DNA of 64,000 nucleotides from Laburnicola sp. R22_1 (lineage: Eukaryota > Ascomycota > Dothideomycetes > Pleosporales > Didymosphaeriaceae), in assembly GCA_014281115.1 (NCBI GenBank), contig JACONQ010000005.1, positions 3,162,001-3,226,000 on the forward strand, read 5' to 3'. Made by a program: the position numbers and the translations under genes. Positions 36,621 to 49,076 of this stretch are shown here, in pieces. How positions within the stretch are numbered: the stretch's first letter is position 1; each line of letters starts with the position of its first letter. The notes beneath the pieces were generated by a model that saw nothing but the letters and a program-made list of their open reading frames with translations, made no database searches and had not been told where the DNA came from.

Positions 36621-38335
36621 TTAGTGCGACGCTGGCGCAGCGGCTATGTGGGCCCCTAAGGTGTTGGCGCGCTAATCCCCTTACTGCCCTGCTCGCGATT
36701 GCTTATTGCCCTGCCCGCGAACAAGTCCCTCCTACCTGTAGGTAGTCCTCAGTCCATCTCCACTCCAGGAGCTAGCCGAGTCCCCGTGTGAGTCCCTCTG
36801 TGTCTGTGCCTGCCCATGTGCAGTGTGGCCTCCGCTACGCCGCAGTGACAGACGAATCTCACCTCATGAGCCACCGCTGCGCGCTGCTCAGTGCTCACTC
36901 CTGGCCCTACGCCCTGCAGCGTGGCTCTCACGGACGGTAATCATGGCGCCGCGACTCTCTCCGCCACGCTGCCACCCACCCCAACGGATCCCATCTCCCT
37001 CTGCAGATGACATATCCGTACCATCTGTCCTACACAGACTCTCCTCTCCAGCATGCACGAATCTCCGATGTGTTTCACCCCTGGCCGACATCCATCATCG
37101 CTGGCCGACATCCAGATGGCCGGCCTAAAGCAGACTCGGCGCCATGAGATCAAAGGATTTGTCCCTCCATATGTACGGCCTCCCATCTCGCTCGCCAACG
37201 AGTCGTCACTCTACACGCGGCCACCTGCAGTGTGTATTCTCTGCCCTACCAATAGCGACGGTTCAAAAATGACCCGCGCAGGGTCCCCCTTGCCACTTCG
37301 AGTACTCCACGCACGTTACATCTCAGAGAGCCATCTCTATTCTCCGACCACATACCATCACTGACTCCAGCCTTGCGCACCGCCGCAATCTCGTTTTCCT
37401 CGTATTCAGCTCCAGTCTGCCCAGGTGCGGCTGGCTACACGCGCCCTCAGCCGCTCAGCGCACAACAGCGCACCGCTTCAGCCAAGTTCACCATGACCAT
37501 GTGGCGCCGATAACAACACCCCCCTCACCTATAGTTCACAAGACCTTTCTCAGCGTCAAAGTTCAAAGTCCAAACTGTGTTACGCCTTGTCAGCCTCTTG
37601 GCTCGCAAGCTCCGCAACCTACACTTCTTCGAGTCAAGCACTAACCATATGGCATACATTGCCATATACCAAGGTCGCTCTCGCACGTCCACGTCAGCAA
37701 TCAGACCATTATCCTTACTTCTAACCTCCGATGTCATGGCCATCATTTCGCCTCTGCTTTGTTTCCCATCTCCGGCTTCGACACGGTAGGTATCGGCCCT
37801 GAGAGTGGCTTTCTTACTCATACCCCTCTGCTTACGCGGCTGTGTGGCTCGCCCCTCTTCACGCTTTAGGTGTCTGCCTTCTTTCTCCGTATTCCTTCGC
37901 TTCGCCACCGCACACCTCGGTTTGATAGCAATTTGTCCTTCGCTGTGCAGGAGATTGAGTTGTCCATCGGTAAAGCCAGTCGCGTTTTGTGAAGTCGGCT
38001 GTCGATAATGGTAGGGAGGGGCGAGCGAGGAGCAACGAAGCAAACGAAGCGCGGTCCATCCCGTACAGTAGCGCCCACTGTGCCTTCCATTTGTAGCTGT
38101 GTTGAATGCATTGCTCGTATAGGAGGTGGTTTGTCAAGGAGCAGCTGCTTGCGAGCGGTGAGACGAGTTGTATCTGCTAGGGCCTCATAATAAACCAGGT
38201 AGGTAGGCCATGATTGTTCCAAGGACTTCACTTATTTTCTGTGAGAGAGAAATCGATACAAGCAAACAATATATTCAACATTACGTTACGTATCCATCAT
38301 TCCAGATATTGATTCCTTGTACCGAATTAGTCCCC
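36621..38335. other. GC-balanced intergenic stretch, no confident gene
   Basis: Several overlapping frames of 60-172 codons are open on both strands (the longest 37525-38043, minus), but none shows domain structure, an intron pattern or a typical start context. The frames overlap each other, as expected by chance in GC-rich DNA. It borders the RIP block on one side and the 3' end of the phosphatase gene on the other. Confidence 0.5.
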
Positions 38336-40319
38336 TCAAAGTACCTCGAGCTCAGCATGGCTGACGAACCACGTCCCATCCCCCGTATCAACCGTAACAT
38401 TCGTCTGCACCGTCCGCCCCCCCTTCAAACTCCCACTCTCCACCACGCCACCCCCAACCGGCCTCTCCAGCCTATTCGCCCCACTCTTAACAGTAAAATT
38501 CGCAATCGGAATCTCCCGCCCATTCTTCGACACCACAGTCGGCAACCCAAAGAAATTGGCAACCACCTCTTCCCCGCTAACATGCAACTCGTAGTACCCG
38601 CGATAATACAGATCCTGCCACTGCAGCTCGTCATTCGCACTCTGCAGCAATGACGAGTAATTATTCGCCGTAGCAAGCGAGATATTGGCCCCATACGGAC
38701 ACGGCGACGTCACCGCCGTGCCCGCGAATTCGACGCCGATGGCCCCCTCGCCCGTTTCCTTGTCGTACGGTTTCTCGTCCAGCCAGACGAGATCGCTGAC
38801 CCACGACGCGTGGCTGTCGCCCGCGAGGAAGATGTTGTTCCCAATGCCGTTGCTGTACAGGTGGTTCAGCGTGCGGTTCTTGTTCGCCATGTAGCCGTCC
38901 CACGCATCGTAGTTGAGCGGATTCTCCTCGCCATACGCGCCCGACTGGTTGAGCCGACTGAAGATGATCTGCGACCCGATGAGGCGCCACGTCGCGCCGC
39001 GAGCCGCCGACTCCGACAGCGTGGAATAAAACCACGATTCTTGACGGGGGCCCATCAGCGAGCGGCCCGCGTCGTTGGAAATAGCATGCACGTAATCCGT
39101 GTTCCAGTATAAATCGGTGATGGAGCGGTCGTAGTTCCGCGTATCTAGCATCACAAGATCCAACAGTTTCCCAATCTTGAAGCTGCGCCATATGCGCAGG
39201 TTATCGTCCATTTCGACCTGGCGGATGGGCATCCATTCAAAGTAGGCGCGCACGGCGTTCATTTTGCGCTGGTCGACCGAGACGCCGCCGTCGTGGATGA
39301 AGGAGGCTTCAGTGTTGTTGAGCTTCGAGGAGCCGTCGCGGTAGACGTTGTCGGCGACTTCGTGGTCGTCCCACACGGGGATCCAGGGGTAGTGCTGGTG
39401 GCTGGCGACGAGGTCAAGGTCGGTGCGGTAGGTCGCGAGCCGGCGGCGGTAGTCGTAGAGGGAGAAGATTTCCTTGTCCGGCTGGGGGATGCGCCCGATG
39501 CTTTGGCCCCAGCCGTAGTCGCCGTTTTTGTACTCGTAGATGTAGTCGCCGAGGTGGACGACGTAGTCTACCGAGTCCTGCTTTCTGGTGAGTACTTGGA
39601 TTGCGATGTTTGGTCAAGGACGGGTGGCGTACCTTGCGCACGGCGTTTCCGTAGGCGTTGAAGAAGCCGAAGGGGTAGTTGGAGCATGAATAGATGGCGA
39701 GGCCGACTTTGGTAACGTCGTCATCTGCCTTTGGCGCAGTCTTGGTCCTGCCGATGGGGCTTGTGTTGTTCGAGGAGCAGACATTGAATTGATAGAAATA
39801 CGTGGTGTATGGTTTCAAGTTCTTCGCTTCGACCTGTTCTCACGTTAGTGGCTTTACAAGACAATAAAGCCTGCCACGTACCTTGACCGTGTAGTCGACG
39901 TCGGAGCTCGTAAAGATCCTGCCTGTGTCTACAACATCCTCAAATTGCTTGTCCGAGGCGACCTTGCACTCCACGCATACGGGTGCCTTCGACACCGACA
40001 CGAACTTCTCATTGTCGTGATCGAAGAGCTGAACGTACCCAGAGACCGTCACGTTTGACCTGTCGTTGTCGCTCGTAGGGCTGACACGCGTCCATAGAAT
40101 AACGCTATCGGGATAAGGATCACCAGAAGCGACGCCATGCGTGAAGTTCAGCTGCGCCGGATCCCAAGACGACCGGTAGTCATTCCTCTTGGCCACCTTG
40201 TGGATTGCGATTCCGAGCGAAGGATGGTGCTCCGACGGGGAGCGGTAATTGATGTTCTTCGTCCAGCTCGCGCCAGCAACGCATACCAGCACGAAGCTCG
40301 AAAGCAATTGAAGCTTCAT
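38336..40319 (-). CDS. PhoD-type alkaline phosphatase, secreted
   Basis: The protein is 626 aa, assembled from three exons: 39882-40319, 39633-39833 and 38336-39577. The introns are 48 and 55 bp with GT-AG ends. The second acceptor is placed at GCAG before GACTCGG because it gives the usual RKDSVDYVVHLGDYIYEY. The N-terminus MKLQLLSSFVLVCVAGASW is a signal peptide. An N-terminal beta domain (NFTHGVASGDPYPDSVILW) precedes the metallophosphatase part. Metal-site motifs are HLGDYIYEY (residues 221-229), VWDDHEVADN (281-290), LDTRNYD and LAGDSHASW (484 region, with Asp467 and His469). PhoD enzymes hydrolyse phosphodiesters and monoesters using Fe and Ca. Several N-x-S/T sites fit secretion or the cell wall. 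It probably scavenges phosphate. Length and motifs are complete, so it looks functional although a RIP block lies about 1.7 kb from its 3' end. Confidence 0.93.
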
Positions 40320-42108
40320 CTTGACAACCTGCTAGCGACAAGCACAGCAAGAACTGCGCAAGCTCTCGGCCAGGCTGCTGCAGCCTTTTGTACACCCTCG
40401 CGCCAGAGCTTCCCGAGCTCTCGAAGCTGCTCCCGCGTTGACGTCGTCATTGCATGCAGGCACCGCCCGCAAGCTCGCAATTGTCCCAATCATGATTCCT
40501 GGTGAGAGCATGCCCTGCTCAGAGCGCGTTCAAACCCCGTCGCGGTGCATCCGCAACGCAGTCAGACGTGGAGGGGTTGCCTGCTTTTTCATCCGAGGCT
40601 GAGGCTCGGGTTTAGCGACGGCGTCATCAGCGATAAACTGCCGTCTTGATTTGTTGTATCGTGCATGAGGGTGGAAGCACCAAGGCTGTTCCTCGGAATT
40701 GTGTCTGTGGGAGGCGGCGTGCGCAATCCCCGCGTTGTCATTGGTACGTACTTTCGGCGTGTTTCCTGGGGTAGAATAGAGCGAAAGCTTGGTAGAGCTT
40801 GTATGGGCAAAATAAAGCGATGGGGCAAACAAATGTCCGCTGAAGGTTGCAGTATACAGTAGTAATGCGAGGGTAAAGCTTAGATAGAGTGCTAAGAGTC
40901 GAAGAGTCGAAGAGTCGAAGTCTGGCATTAAAAAGGTGAGTTCTCTGACACATACTTGCACGGGCAGATATATGGGCTTGGAACAATATTCAAGTATGGT
41001 CATAAGTTTGTGCATTGAAACGTGATCTGGATCTCTATCACGTAGGTATGTTCGAGTTCGAGATGTGCCATAACAGTCAACAGAATAACATCAAACTTGC
41101 TCGTAATTAGCAATAAGCCAACACAAAGGGATGGTTTCCATACCATGAACTTCAACAAATCTCGAACAAATAATCAACCTTGACTAATGGAGAGCGTCAC
41201 GGTGTGGCAGCCTGTGCTCACAACTAGTCGCTCACAAAACACTCCAAATGGCTGAGAGTCCACGGCCATGTTACCTGTTTCCTTGAGTTCATCTTGGCTT
41301 CGCCTTGCGGCTACTAGACCCACCCGGTACGTTGAACCGTGAACTCATCGAGTGGGAGGGCAAGCAGAAGGCGGTTGCTAATCTCAAGTTAGCCGACCTC
41401 AGGTCGAGCAAACTCTTGGCTTCACTTCCAATCCAACCACCTACCCGGGAATCGTTACCGAGCAGCGAACACTGCGCAAACGAACCCGTCAGAAACGTTA
41501 CCGATCAGCGACTGCTGCACAAACGAATCCCATAGACATGCTCAAGCGACATAATGCCGCGAGAACAAGTCTCTACCCAAAGCAGCAGGACACTGCAACT
41601 ACATGGACAACTCTTTGTGATCTCGTTAACTATACTAGGGAGGAATTAGGATACGGTAAAAGAGCCACGCAACAGTGCGTCAAAAGTAAGCCGGCCTCAG
41701 GCCGTGCGAACATTCCAACTGCGCTGCCACGGGAATTACCCCTCTGCAACGTGAATCCACCCCAGCGGTTCGCGACGCAATCAAGTCATCGGTCCATACT
41801 GGGTAGGGTGCAGAGCTGTACGGGGAAACCCTCTCTTCGGTACGCGTCGCAATCAAGTCAACGGCACTGTCCGATCGGCGTACAGGACTTGACGGTCTCT
41901 TTATAGCCGCATCGGCGGACCTGTCGAGTTCTAATATCCATACATCTCACCTTTCTAGAAAACGCATGTCGGAGAGAGGCCGTGATATACAGCACCTGGA
42001 TGCGTTCGGGGTCCAGCCTGACCGCCTTTCAAGGCGAGAAACAAGACTGGAAGAAAGCCGGAGAGAATAACCAGTAGTCAAAACCAAGGTGACGAAGCTA
42101 CCAAAAGA
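40320..42108. other. Intergenic region upstream of the phosphatase, left flank of the nested transposon
   Basis: The part near 40320-40500 should hold the phosphatase promoter; no clear binding motif was identified. A short GTCGAAGA tandem lies at about 40898-40920, and a two-unit imperfect repeat of about 46 bp at 41452-41531 (CGTTACCGA.CAGCGA and CAAACGAA.CCC). The frames 41305-41535 and 41538-41906 (plus) are open but show no domain. Nothing here is called as a gene. Confidence 0.45.
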
Positions 42109-42110
42109 TA

Positions 42111-45100
42111 CAGTAGGGTGACACAAAAAAAGCGCCTAGTAAAAAGATACCTTTTTAAAAGTTATATAACTAAGTAAGTTTTAATACTATGTAAATAAAA
42201 AGTATACGGTTTTAAAAAGGAAATATAGGAGATTAAGATTAGGTACTAGTTACGTGCTTACTAAGCAGGGTCCTTAAGGTATCTATCTCTAAACTTAGTG
42301 TTTCTAAAAAGTCAATTTTTAAGGCGTTATGACTTTTTATTTAGTATGCTACTAGGCTAATGTTTTTACTAGCTATTCTAGGCCTAGTGTAGATTACGTA
42401 AGCAAACTTTCGGAGTACTTATATAACTTAATTAAGAAATTATTTAAGGTTAAAAGATTACGTAATTTTAAAAGTTAATTAAATCACGTGATTTATTACT
42501 AAGATTATAGTATAATATAATATCTTTTGTCTAGTAAATTTTCTCTTTTGTATTTCCTCGAATGGAGCCAAAATTGTCAAAACTCGAAAGTTAAGTTTCT
42601 TTACTTAAAAAAGCAAATACTTCTAATTCTACTATTGCTACTACCCTTAATAAGCCTCTACAATCTATTAAGACTACTATTAGACGTATTAATAAGAAAA
42701 ATAAGGGAGATAACTTATTAAAAGGGGTAAAACAAGAGAGAGTAACTAAGGTTACTTCTAGGAGAAAAGAGTTATTAATAGGGATTTAACCAAAAGCCCT
42801 AAGAAGACAAATAAGAGGCTATTAGAAGAGAATAGTTTTGGCTTTACTAAGAGGACGTTACAGAGAGTTTTAAAAGAAGAAGACTATTCTTTTAACGTCT
42901 CTAAGAAAAACGCCTATTTAACTAAAGAAAGAGCTAAAAGAAGAGAATTCTGGGCTAAAGAGATAGTAAAGGAGCTAGAAAATATTAACTTTGCTAAAGT
43001 TATATTTTCTGACGAGTCTACTATTCAAAGGGGCCATGGTAATAGGCAAGAATATATAAGAAAAAGGGGAAAATCGAAAATTAGGCCTGAACAGCACAAA
43101 AACCAAACAACTAGTAAGTTATTAATTTCTTTTAAATTCTAGAATTATAGAGCCCTTTTTTCTCTATAATTAGGCTATTTTACTTTTCTTATATCTTTTT
43201 TTTTGAGCTAGTACTAATTTACTAAAAGCGCGAGATATTTCTATCTTAGTCTAGAGCTGTATTTGGATAGGAGAACGTTCTAAACTAGTGTTTTTAAGGG
43301 ACCCTATTAAAACTAGGACCTTTAATAACACTAGATATATATAGGAGTATTTAAATCCTATCTTAAAACCTCTTTTAAAAAGAGGTAAGTAAAGTATTCC
43401 TTTTTCTTCTTTTTTTCTTTTTTCTCTTAATATATATAATATATATAATATATATAACATATTCTATTAGTAGCCCGGACAGATTAGTCCGCCGGATAGT
43501 TTTTGCCAAGACCACAACACTTCACTATAAATCATAATATCTTAACAACACGACGCGTTATCATCTAATTAAGAAGGCAGAATTAAGCTTGCCCTTCACG
43601 CCTATTAGAATAAGCAAATTTTAAGCCTGCAACGCGCTGCTACAGCATATAATATCCCAAAGTCTACACTAAGCGATTAAATTAACAGAATTACCGCCTA
43701 AGCAGATACACGATTAGGCATGGCAAAGCTCACCACAACTAAAGAGCAGACGCTTATACAGTATATCCTTAACCTAGATTCGCGAGGATTTGCACCCTAG
43801 CTAGGTGAGGTGGAAGATATGGCTAATAAACTGCTGGCTGCGCGGCACAGAGACCCTATAGGACAATACTGGGCTTAGCGCTTTGTAAAGCGCGTACCTG
43901 AGCTTAAAATAGCTTTTAATTAAGCGAAGGACTGATAGAGGATACAATAGGAAGATCTAGAGGTTATAAACGCGTGGTTTTAGCTAGTGAAGGACATAAA
44001 AGCCAAGTATGGAGTGTAGGATAAAGACATCTATAACTTTAATAAGATAGGCTTCCAGATAGAAGTTATTGGCTTAATGAAGGTTGTTTAGCCAGGCAAT
44101 CGCGAGTGGGTTATAGTGATTCAGAGTATTTGCGCTGCTAGGTATACTGCCCCGCCCTTTATTATCTACAAAGGGCGAGTCCACATCTTAGCGTGGTATA
44201 AGAAGACTAGTATCCCCCGCGATTGGAAGCTCTTAGTCTCTAAGACCGGCTAGACTAATAATAAGCTTAGAGTCGCGTAGTTAAAGCACTTTAACGCGTA
44301 TACAAGGCCGCGCATAGTAGGGTTATGGAGGTTACTTATTCTGGACGGCTATAAGAGCCACCACTCCTAGGATTTCAAGGATTATTGTCTAGAATAGAAG
44401 ATCCTAACACTCTATATGCTAGCGCACTTATCTCATATCCTCCAGCCGCTTAATGTGGTCTGTTTCGCGCCACTAAAGCTGAAGTACTCCTAGCGCGTGT
44501 AGGACTTGGCGCGCCGACGCGTCTTTTATATCGACAAAGAGGGCTTCCTACTAGCCTTTTGCAACGCGTTTTTTAATGTGTTTACACTAGAAAACTGTAA
44601 GAAAGCCTTTAAGGCCTCTAGGCTTGTTCCTTTAGATGCGTTAGTAGTGGTAGATCGCCTTAATGTGCGTATTCACACTCCACCTTAGGGTACCCTACTA
44701 GATACACCATGGTAAGCCAGGACCCCAACTAATACCCTTGAGTTTGGATCCTAGTCAAAGCTCGTACGCGACTCTTTTATTCGGTCTCCACCTGATGCTA
44801 AATCGAGCTACTTACAGCTTATAAAAGGTGCTGAACTTATGCTCTACTATAGTGTACTTTAAGAGACCTGCATTAAGGAACTTAAGGAGTAAATTAAGGT
44901 TCTAACGAAGCGAAAAACGCGTAAAAGAAAGCGCATTTAGAAAGGTGGGACGCTAGGCTTTGCTTAGGGAGCAGATTTAGGAGTAGAAAGCCCTTCTATT
45001 AGGGTGAAGTTGTTAAAAAGGGCGCGAGGTAGTGGTGAGAGAGAGGCAGGTCCCTCAACACAACGCCGCTGTGGGAGGTGCGGAGAGCCTAGGCACAACG

Positions 45101-46426
45101 CAAGGACCTGTTAGATAGATAAAGAGATAGAGGAGGAGTTAGATGTTACCCTTAGTGGCTTATTTTCAGATAGTGTTGATAGTAAATTAGAGTGATTTTA
45201 TTATAGGTTACTATAAGGCCAAAAATGACGGGTTAACTTTATCTTGCAATAGTACGCACTTAGTAACTAAAAATTAGATAAAGTACTACTTAAGATATAG
45301 TATGCTTCACTGCGAATCATAATAAGTATACTATATATTGCCTACGTATAGTATGGTAGATAATATATCGTATAGTATAGGGAGTCTTGTTGTAAGTTCG
45401 TACTGCTAAGAAAGACTCCTTAGCTTTGCGCGGCTGTAGCAGCCGCGCAAAGAGGCTGCACGACGTAAAAAGTAGATTAAATAGTAACTTGGTATATTGT
45501 AAGTTATAGTAGGTTATTATGAGTCACTATGAAGTAACGTTAGTGGTGTTCTATAATGAGTTATGAGGGACCTCGAAGTTGCTAAGAAAAACTGTCCGGC
45601 GGGCTAATCTGTCCGGGCTACTAATAGAATATGTTATATATATATATATATTATATTTTTATAATCTTATTCTTTATACGAATTATAACTAGGCTGAAAT
45701 TTTTAATAGGATAATTTAAAGATCTACAAAACTCCATAGGTAAAAAGGTAGTTTTCTAGAAATAAAGTCTTTGATTTTGGGCATCCACTCTATTTACTAG
45801 ACTTAAATCCTATAGAAAACATTTGGAGTCTATTAAAAAATAGGCTAGAAAAAAGAAATAGGGCTTCTTTAGGCTTTGGCACTAGTAAATCTAGTATAAA
45901 AGCCTTTAAAAGAGCTATACAAGAGGACTAAAATTTAATTCCACAGAAGGCTATAGATTATTGTATACTATCTTTACCTAAGCATTATAATAATATTATA
46001 GAGGCTAAAGAATAGTATACTAAGTACTAGTTATATATTATTTACTAGCTCTATCTAATTGTTTAATTTTAATTAATATTTATCTTTTTCCTTATAATTA
46101 TTATCTCTATGAATAAACCTATAATAAAAATTAAGTTATATAGTTCTTATAGACTAAACTATAATATATATAAGTTATAGAATTTTATTTACGTAGAAAA
46201 AAAGTTATATAGGGTCAAAGTTTTAAGAAAAAATTCCCTTAACTTTACTAAGATACCTCTAGTTAGCGCTGATTACTAAGCTCTTACTAACCTTCTATAC
46301 TAAATCTCCTAAACCTTCTCCTTAAAACGGTATACTTTTTATTTACATAGTATTAAAACTCATCTAGTTATATAACTTTTAAAAAGGTATCTTTTTCCTA
46401 GGCGCTTTTTTTGTGTCACCCTACTG
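42111..46426 (+). mobile_element. Tc1/mariner transposon, split by a Fot1-type element
   Basis: It has ends CAGTAGGGTGACAC and GTGTCACCCTACTG, flanked by TA (42109-42110 and 46427-46428), as in Tc1/mariner. The inverted repeats are long, about 110 bp, running to the TAAATAAAAAGTATAC block. The transposase reads on the plus strand through decay: INFAKVIFSDESTIQRGHGN (first Asp) at about 43000-43050, FLRDPIKTRTFNNTR at about 43290-43330, then after the interruption DLNPIENIWSLLKNRL at about 45800-45850. So the first Asp and last Glu of the DDE triad survive while the middle part is disrupted. Without the inner 2.19 kb the element is about 2.1 kb. RIP is milder than in region 1. Confidence 0.88.
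43451..45640 (+). mobile_element. Fot1/pogo transposon nested in the Tc1 element
   Basis: Inverted repeats of about 54 bp (43451-43504 and 45587-45640) share the core TAGTAGCCCGGACAGATTAG; the arms differ at two positions, both T on the left arm where the right has C. A plus-strand DDE transposase can be followed from about 43560: NFNKIGFQ (DE now NK), PGNREWVIVIQSICAARY, APPFIIYKGRVH, LLILDGYKSHHS (second Asp intact), LQPLNVVCFAPLKLKYS (third Asp now Asn), then a 60-codon open stretch at 44506-44688. It is inactive. The outermost bases lie in a TA-rich tract, so the exact insertion point is unclear. A perfect 12-bp hairpin lies at 45425-45451 in its 3' part. Confidence 0.87.
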
Positions 46427-46493
46427 TAGCATCCGTCGGGTGAGGCGTGAAGAAGAGATGGAGGCGGCGACGACGAGACTGGACACGAGGCCC

Positions 46494-47657
46494 TTAGCGG
46501 AACCCACGAGGCTGGACGGCCAGTGAGGGGTGCTGTCCACGCACAACGAAATCGCTGAGGCCTTCGAAGCGGCTGGAATCTATCCCCAGTCCACCCAAGG
46601 TAGCTCCGCATTCAACAAGTGCCCGCGTGAAGAGTACCGCAACGATCGCGAGATCGCCTCTCTCCTCGGCACACCTGTGGAGAGTCTCCCTGACGATGTT
46701 GAAAAGACAGGCCTCGCTGTACCGATTGTCGAACTCAAGTCGCCGCTGTTGCAGCACATGAAGTTCTTGGCGGAGAGCGGCGTTGTTCTGCCGGACAGTT
46801 TCGAGCTTCGTTGCGTAGTCCGCCGCGTCGCGACGCTTCCTCGTCAACTAGCTGTTGAGGTCCTTCATCTTCGCGTCGCAGATTTCCAGCTCTTCGCCTT
46901 TCGCGAGGAGGTCTGCTGACAGTTGAGCGCGTGCGGCCTCTGATTGCCTGCTGAGCTTCGAGTTTGCCTCCATCAAGTCGGCATGGGCCTTACGAAGCTC
47001 CCGGCGCAAGGGCGCAGTTGCTCCTTCTTGATGTACACGGAATCTGATAGCTTCCGCCTCGGCTGCCTGGGCAACTTCGAGAGCTGCCTGTAGCTTGTCA
47101 ATTTGGCGGCCGAGCTTTTCCACTACCAGATCGTGGTCCCATTGCAACAACTTGAAATCGTCGCGCGACTTCCACGGACCCTTGTCTGCCAGAAGGAGAA
47201 CCAAATCCGACATGACTTCGAGGACTTCTCTGACCAACATGTTCAATGATGGCCACTGAATGAAACAGTACAAACTGAACAGTTGTACTATACCGAAGAA
47301 GACGAGGGGTGTCGACCAGAAGCTCGAAGAGCTGGTGGCGTCGGATTGGTGAAGCACGTGGGCCACCGGAGTTGCCGTTGACGTGTCGTCGTACCATAAG
47401 TCCCAAGACATCGAAGGCGAGGCGTCGTCAGACCAGGAGTCGTCGGAGTCACCTGAAGGCGAAGTGTCGGGCCACGGTTTAGCCCATGGCGTGTCCTCGA
47501 CGACCGTGGGCGAAGGCGACGGCGAAAGCGAAGGAGAAGCCGGTTGCTGCTTGAAGAGACGATCGAGGCCAAAGGTTGAGCCCCAGGCCTGAACGGGGTG
47601 GTCAAAGACCAGGAGGAGGAGGAGGAGGAGGGGTAGGGAAAGCTTCGTGACGACCAT
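46494..47657 (-). pseudogene. Signal-peptide, TM and coiled-coil protein gene with one in-frame TAG
   Basis: The start at 47655-47657 (MVVTKLSLPLLLLLLLVFDH) gives a clear signal peptide ending VQAWG; an upstream ATG would bury it. A Ser/Pro/Asp-rich region follows, then one membrane segment (FFGIVQLFSLYCFI) and a long charged coiled coil. At 46848-46850 a TAG stops the frame after residue 269, but the same frame continues with TRKRRDAADYATKLETVRQN, further coiled coil, for 117 more residues to a TAA at 46494. On the coding strand a CAG codon (Gln) becoming TAG would be a CpA to TpA change, the RIP signature, and a transposon lies about 65 bp beyond the gene's end. The truncated 269-aa form may still be made. 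The family is not recognised. Confidence 0.7.
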
Positions 47658-49076
47658 TGTGGCCGTGAGAGGAAGCTGAGAGAGAGAGAGGAGAGAAAGA
47701 GTTTGCTGGATAGCTGGTAGAATGCGAGCTGCGAAGCTGCAGAAGAAAGCGGTAGGGTGCGGTTGGAAGTGGGAGCGCGAGGAGAAAGAGTTTGCGTGGA
47801 GGAGAGTATATGTAGGCAAAAAAGGCGCTAGTTTTGCGGGGGTACGAGCTTCGACGGAGAAAACGGTGATTGCAGAGTTTTCTGTAGCTGGGGCAACGCG
47901 TCAAAGGGAGTGCAGGTTCAGTGAAAGGGTGAAAGGTGAATGAGGGAGGGAGTCCATGAAAGCCAAAATTTGCCGAAACATTCCTGCTAAACTTCATGGC
48001 AAACTCCGTGCTCATGCCGTATTAGGATCTCCTTACAGTACCTCATCATTTGAGCATAATATGTGTTGAGGTGGTTTCCTGATAACCATTCAGCTTACAC
48101 TACTTGTCCGCCAAGAAATCGCCCACGCTTCCCCACAGTTCCAGGCATTTGTAGGATACTGTTTTGTTTCCCCGTACGTCCTTGACGGGGAGAAGGTATC
48201 AGTAATGCGTCAGGTTGCTTAAATTCCTTTTTTGCCACTCATACTCAACGAGTACTCTTTTCCCCCGCTGCGGGTTGGATGAAGCCCTACCACACCGTAT
48301 GGTCTAAGTATAATCCATAAATTCTCTTTATTGTTTCATCTTATTTCGTGCCGAAGCATGGAGAATGTGTGTAGTCCTATTTAGATTCACTTTAGATCCA
48401 CCCACGATTCTTAACCGGGCTCTTCCTTATATCGTTGAGATCATATCGTTCAACGCCATCGCGAACAAACTTGGAGAAGGCCAACTCGCTCACAATAATG
48501 AAGTGTGCATACATAGGTTCGTGACTTGTTCAGGAGTAGAGTTCGTGGAACGATCGATAAATGGCACGTAAACTACGGTGTTTGTAATATGTTGCGTCCC
48601 GTAATGGCTCAGTTAATCCCAATAGATCGTTGAATGAGTTTCTTACAGAAGACTTGACTAGCTAGGGAGACGGAGAGCGGGAAATCGTGCTACTCTTGGG
48701 GCTGTTAGATGGGCGCTTCTCTGCGGGTGAACGACATCGATTTCCACGACCCTAGAGACAAGATTGGAAGCAAAAGGACAACAAAAAATATACACCGTCC
48801 ATGTCAAAACTGAGCCCGAGCAAGTACCAGCTACTGGCTATGTATGTACTGAGCGACAAGCATCTTCTCGAGCCGTCAATCTCGCGAGGCAAGCACGAAT
48901 GTGGGGGCGGGGTAGCTTCCCAAACATCCCACTATGACGCCACACCTGCAACCCAGCAAACAATCATCCACCACCACCCCAAACCCCAAGCCCTCCCAAT
49001 CAATCGCACAACCCCAATTCCATTCCCCACACACCCAACTCAACCGAACCAAATTCAAACGCACGGCCAAGCAGTC
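47658..49076. other. Intergenic region with two divergent promoters
   Basis: Next to 47657 the plus strand is GA-rich, so the minus-strand leader is CT-rich, as is common upstream of fungal genes. Near 49000 the plus strand is C and A-rich (CCACCACCCCAAACCCC), fitting the leader of the SRPBCC gene. Open frames such as 47602-48015 overlap these leaders and look like chance. Nothing is seen in 48000-48780. Confidence 0.5.

Noticed and set aside
37525..38043. 172-codon minus-strand frame in the GC-balanced stretch
   Set aside because: Other frames on both strands are equally open here, there is no domain, signal or intron pattern, and the composition is unlike the neighbouring real genes.
40530..41015. 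161-codon minus-strand frame with a hydrophobic stretch upstream of the phosphatase
   Set aside because: It has no family features, no gene-like start context and overlapping frames of similar length; the hydrophobic run alone is not enough.
41305..41906. Two adjacent plus-strand frames
   Set aside because: The two frames meet almost end to end but show no domain, and the second contains short repeats at DNA level that explain its openness.
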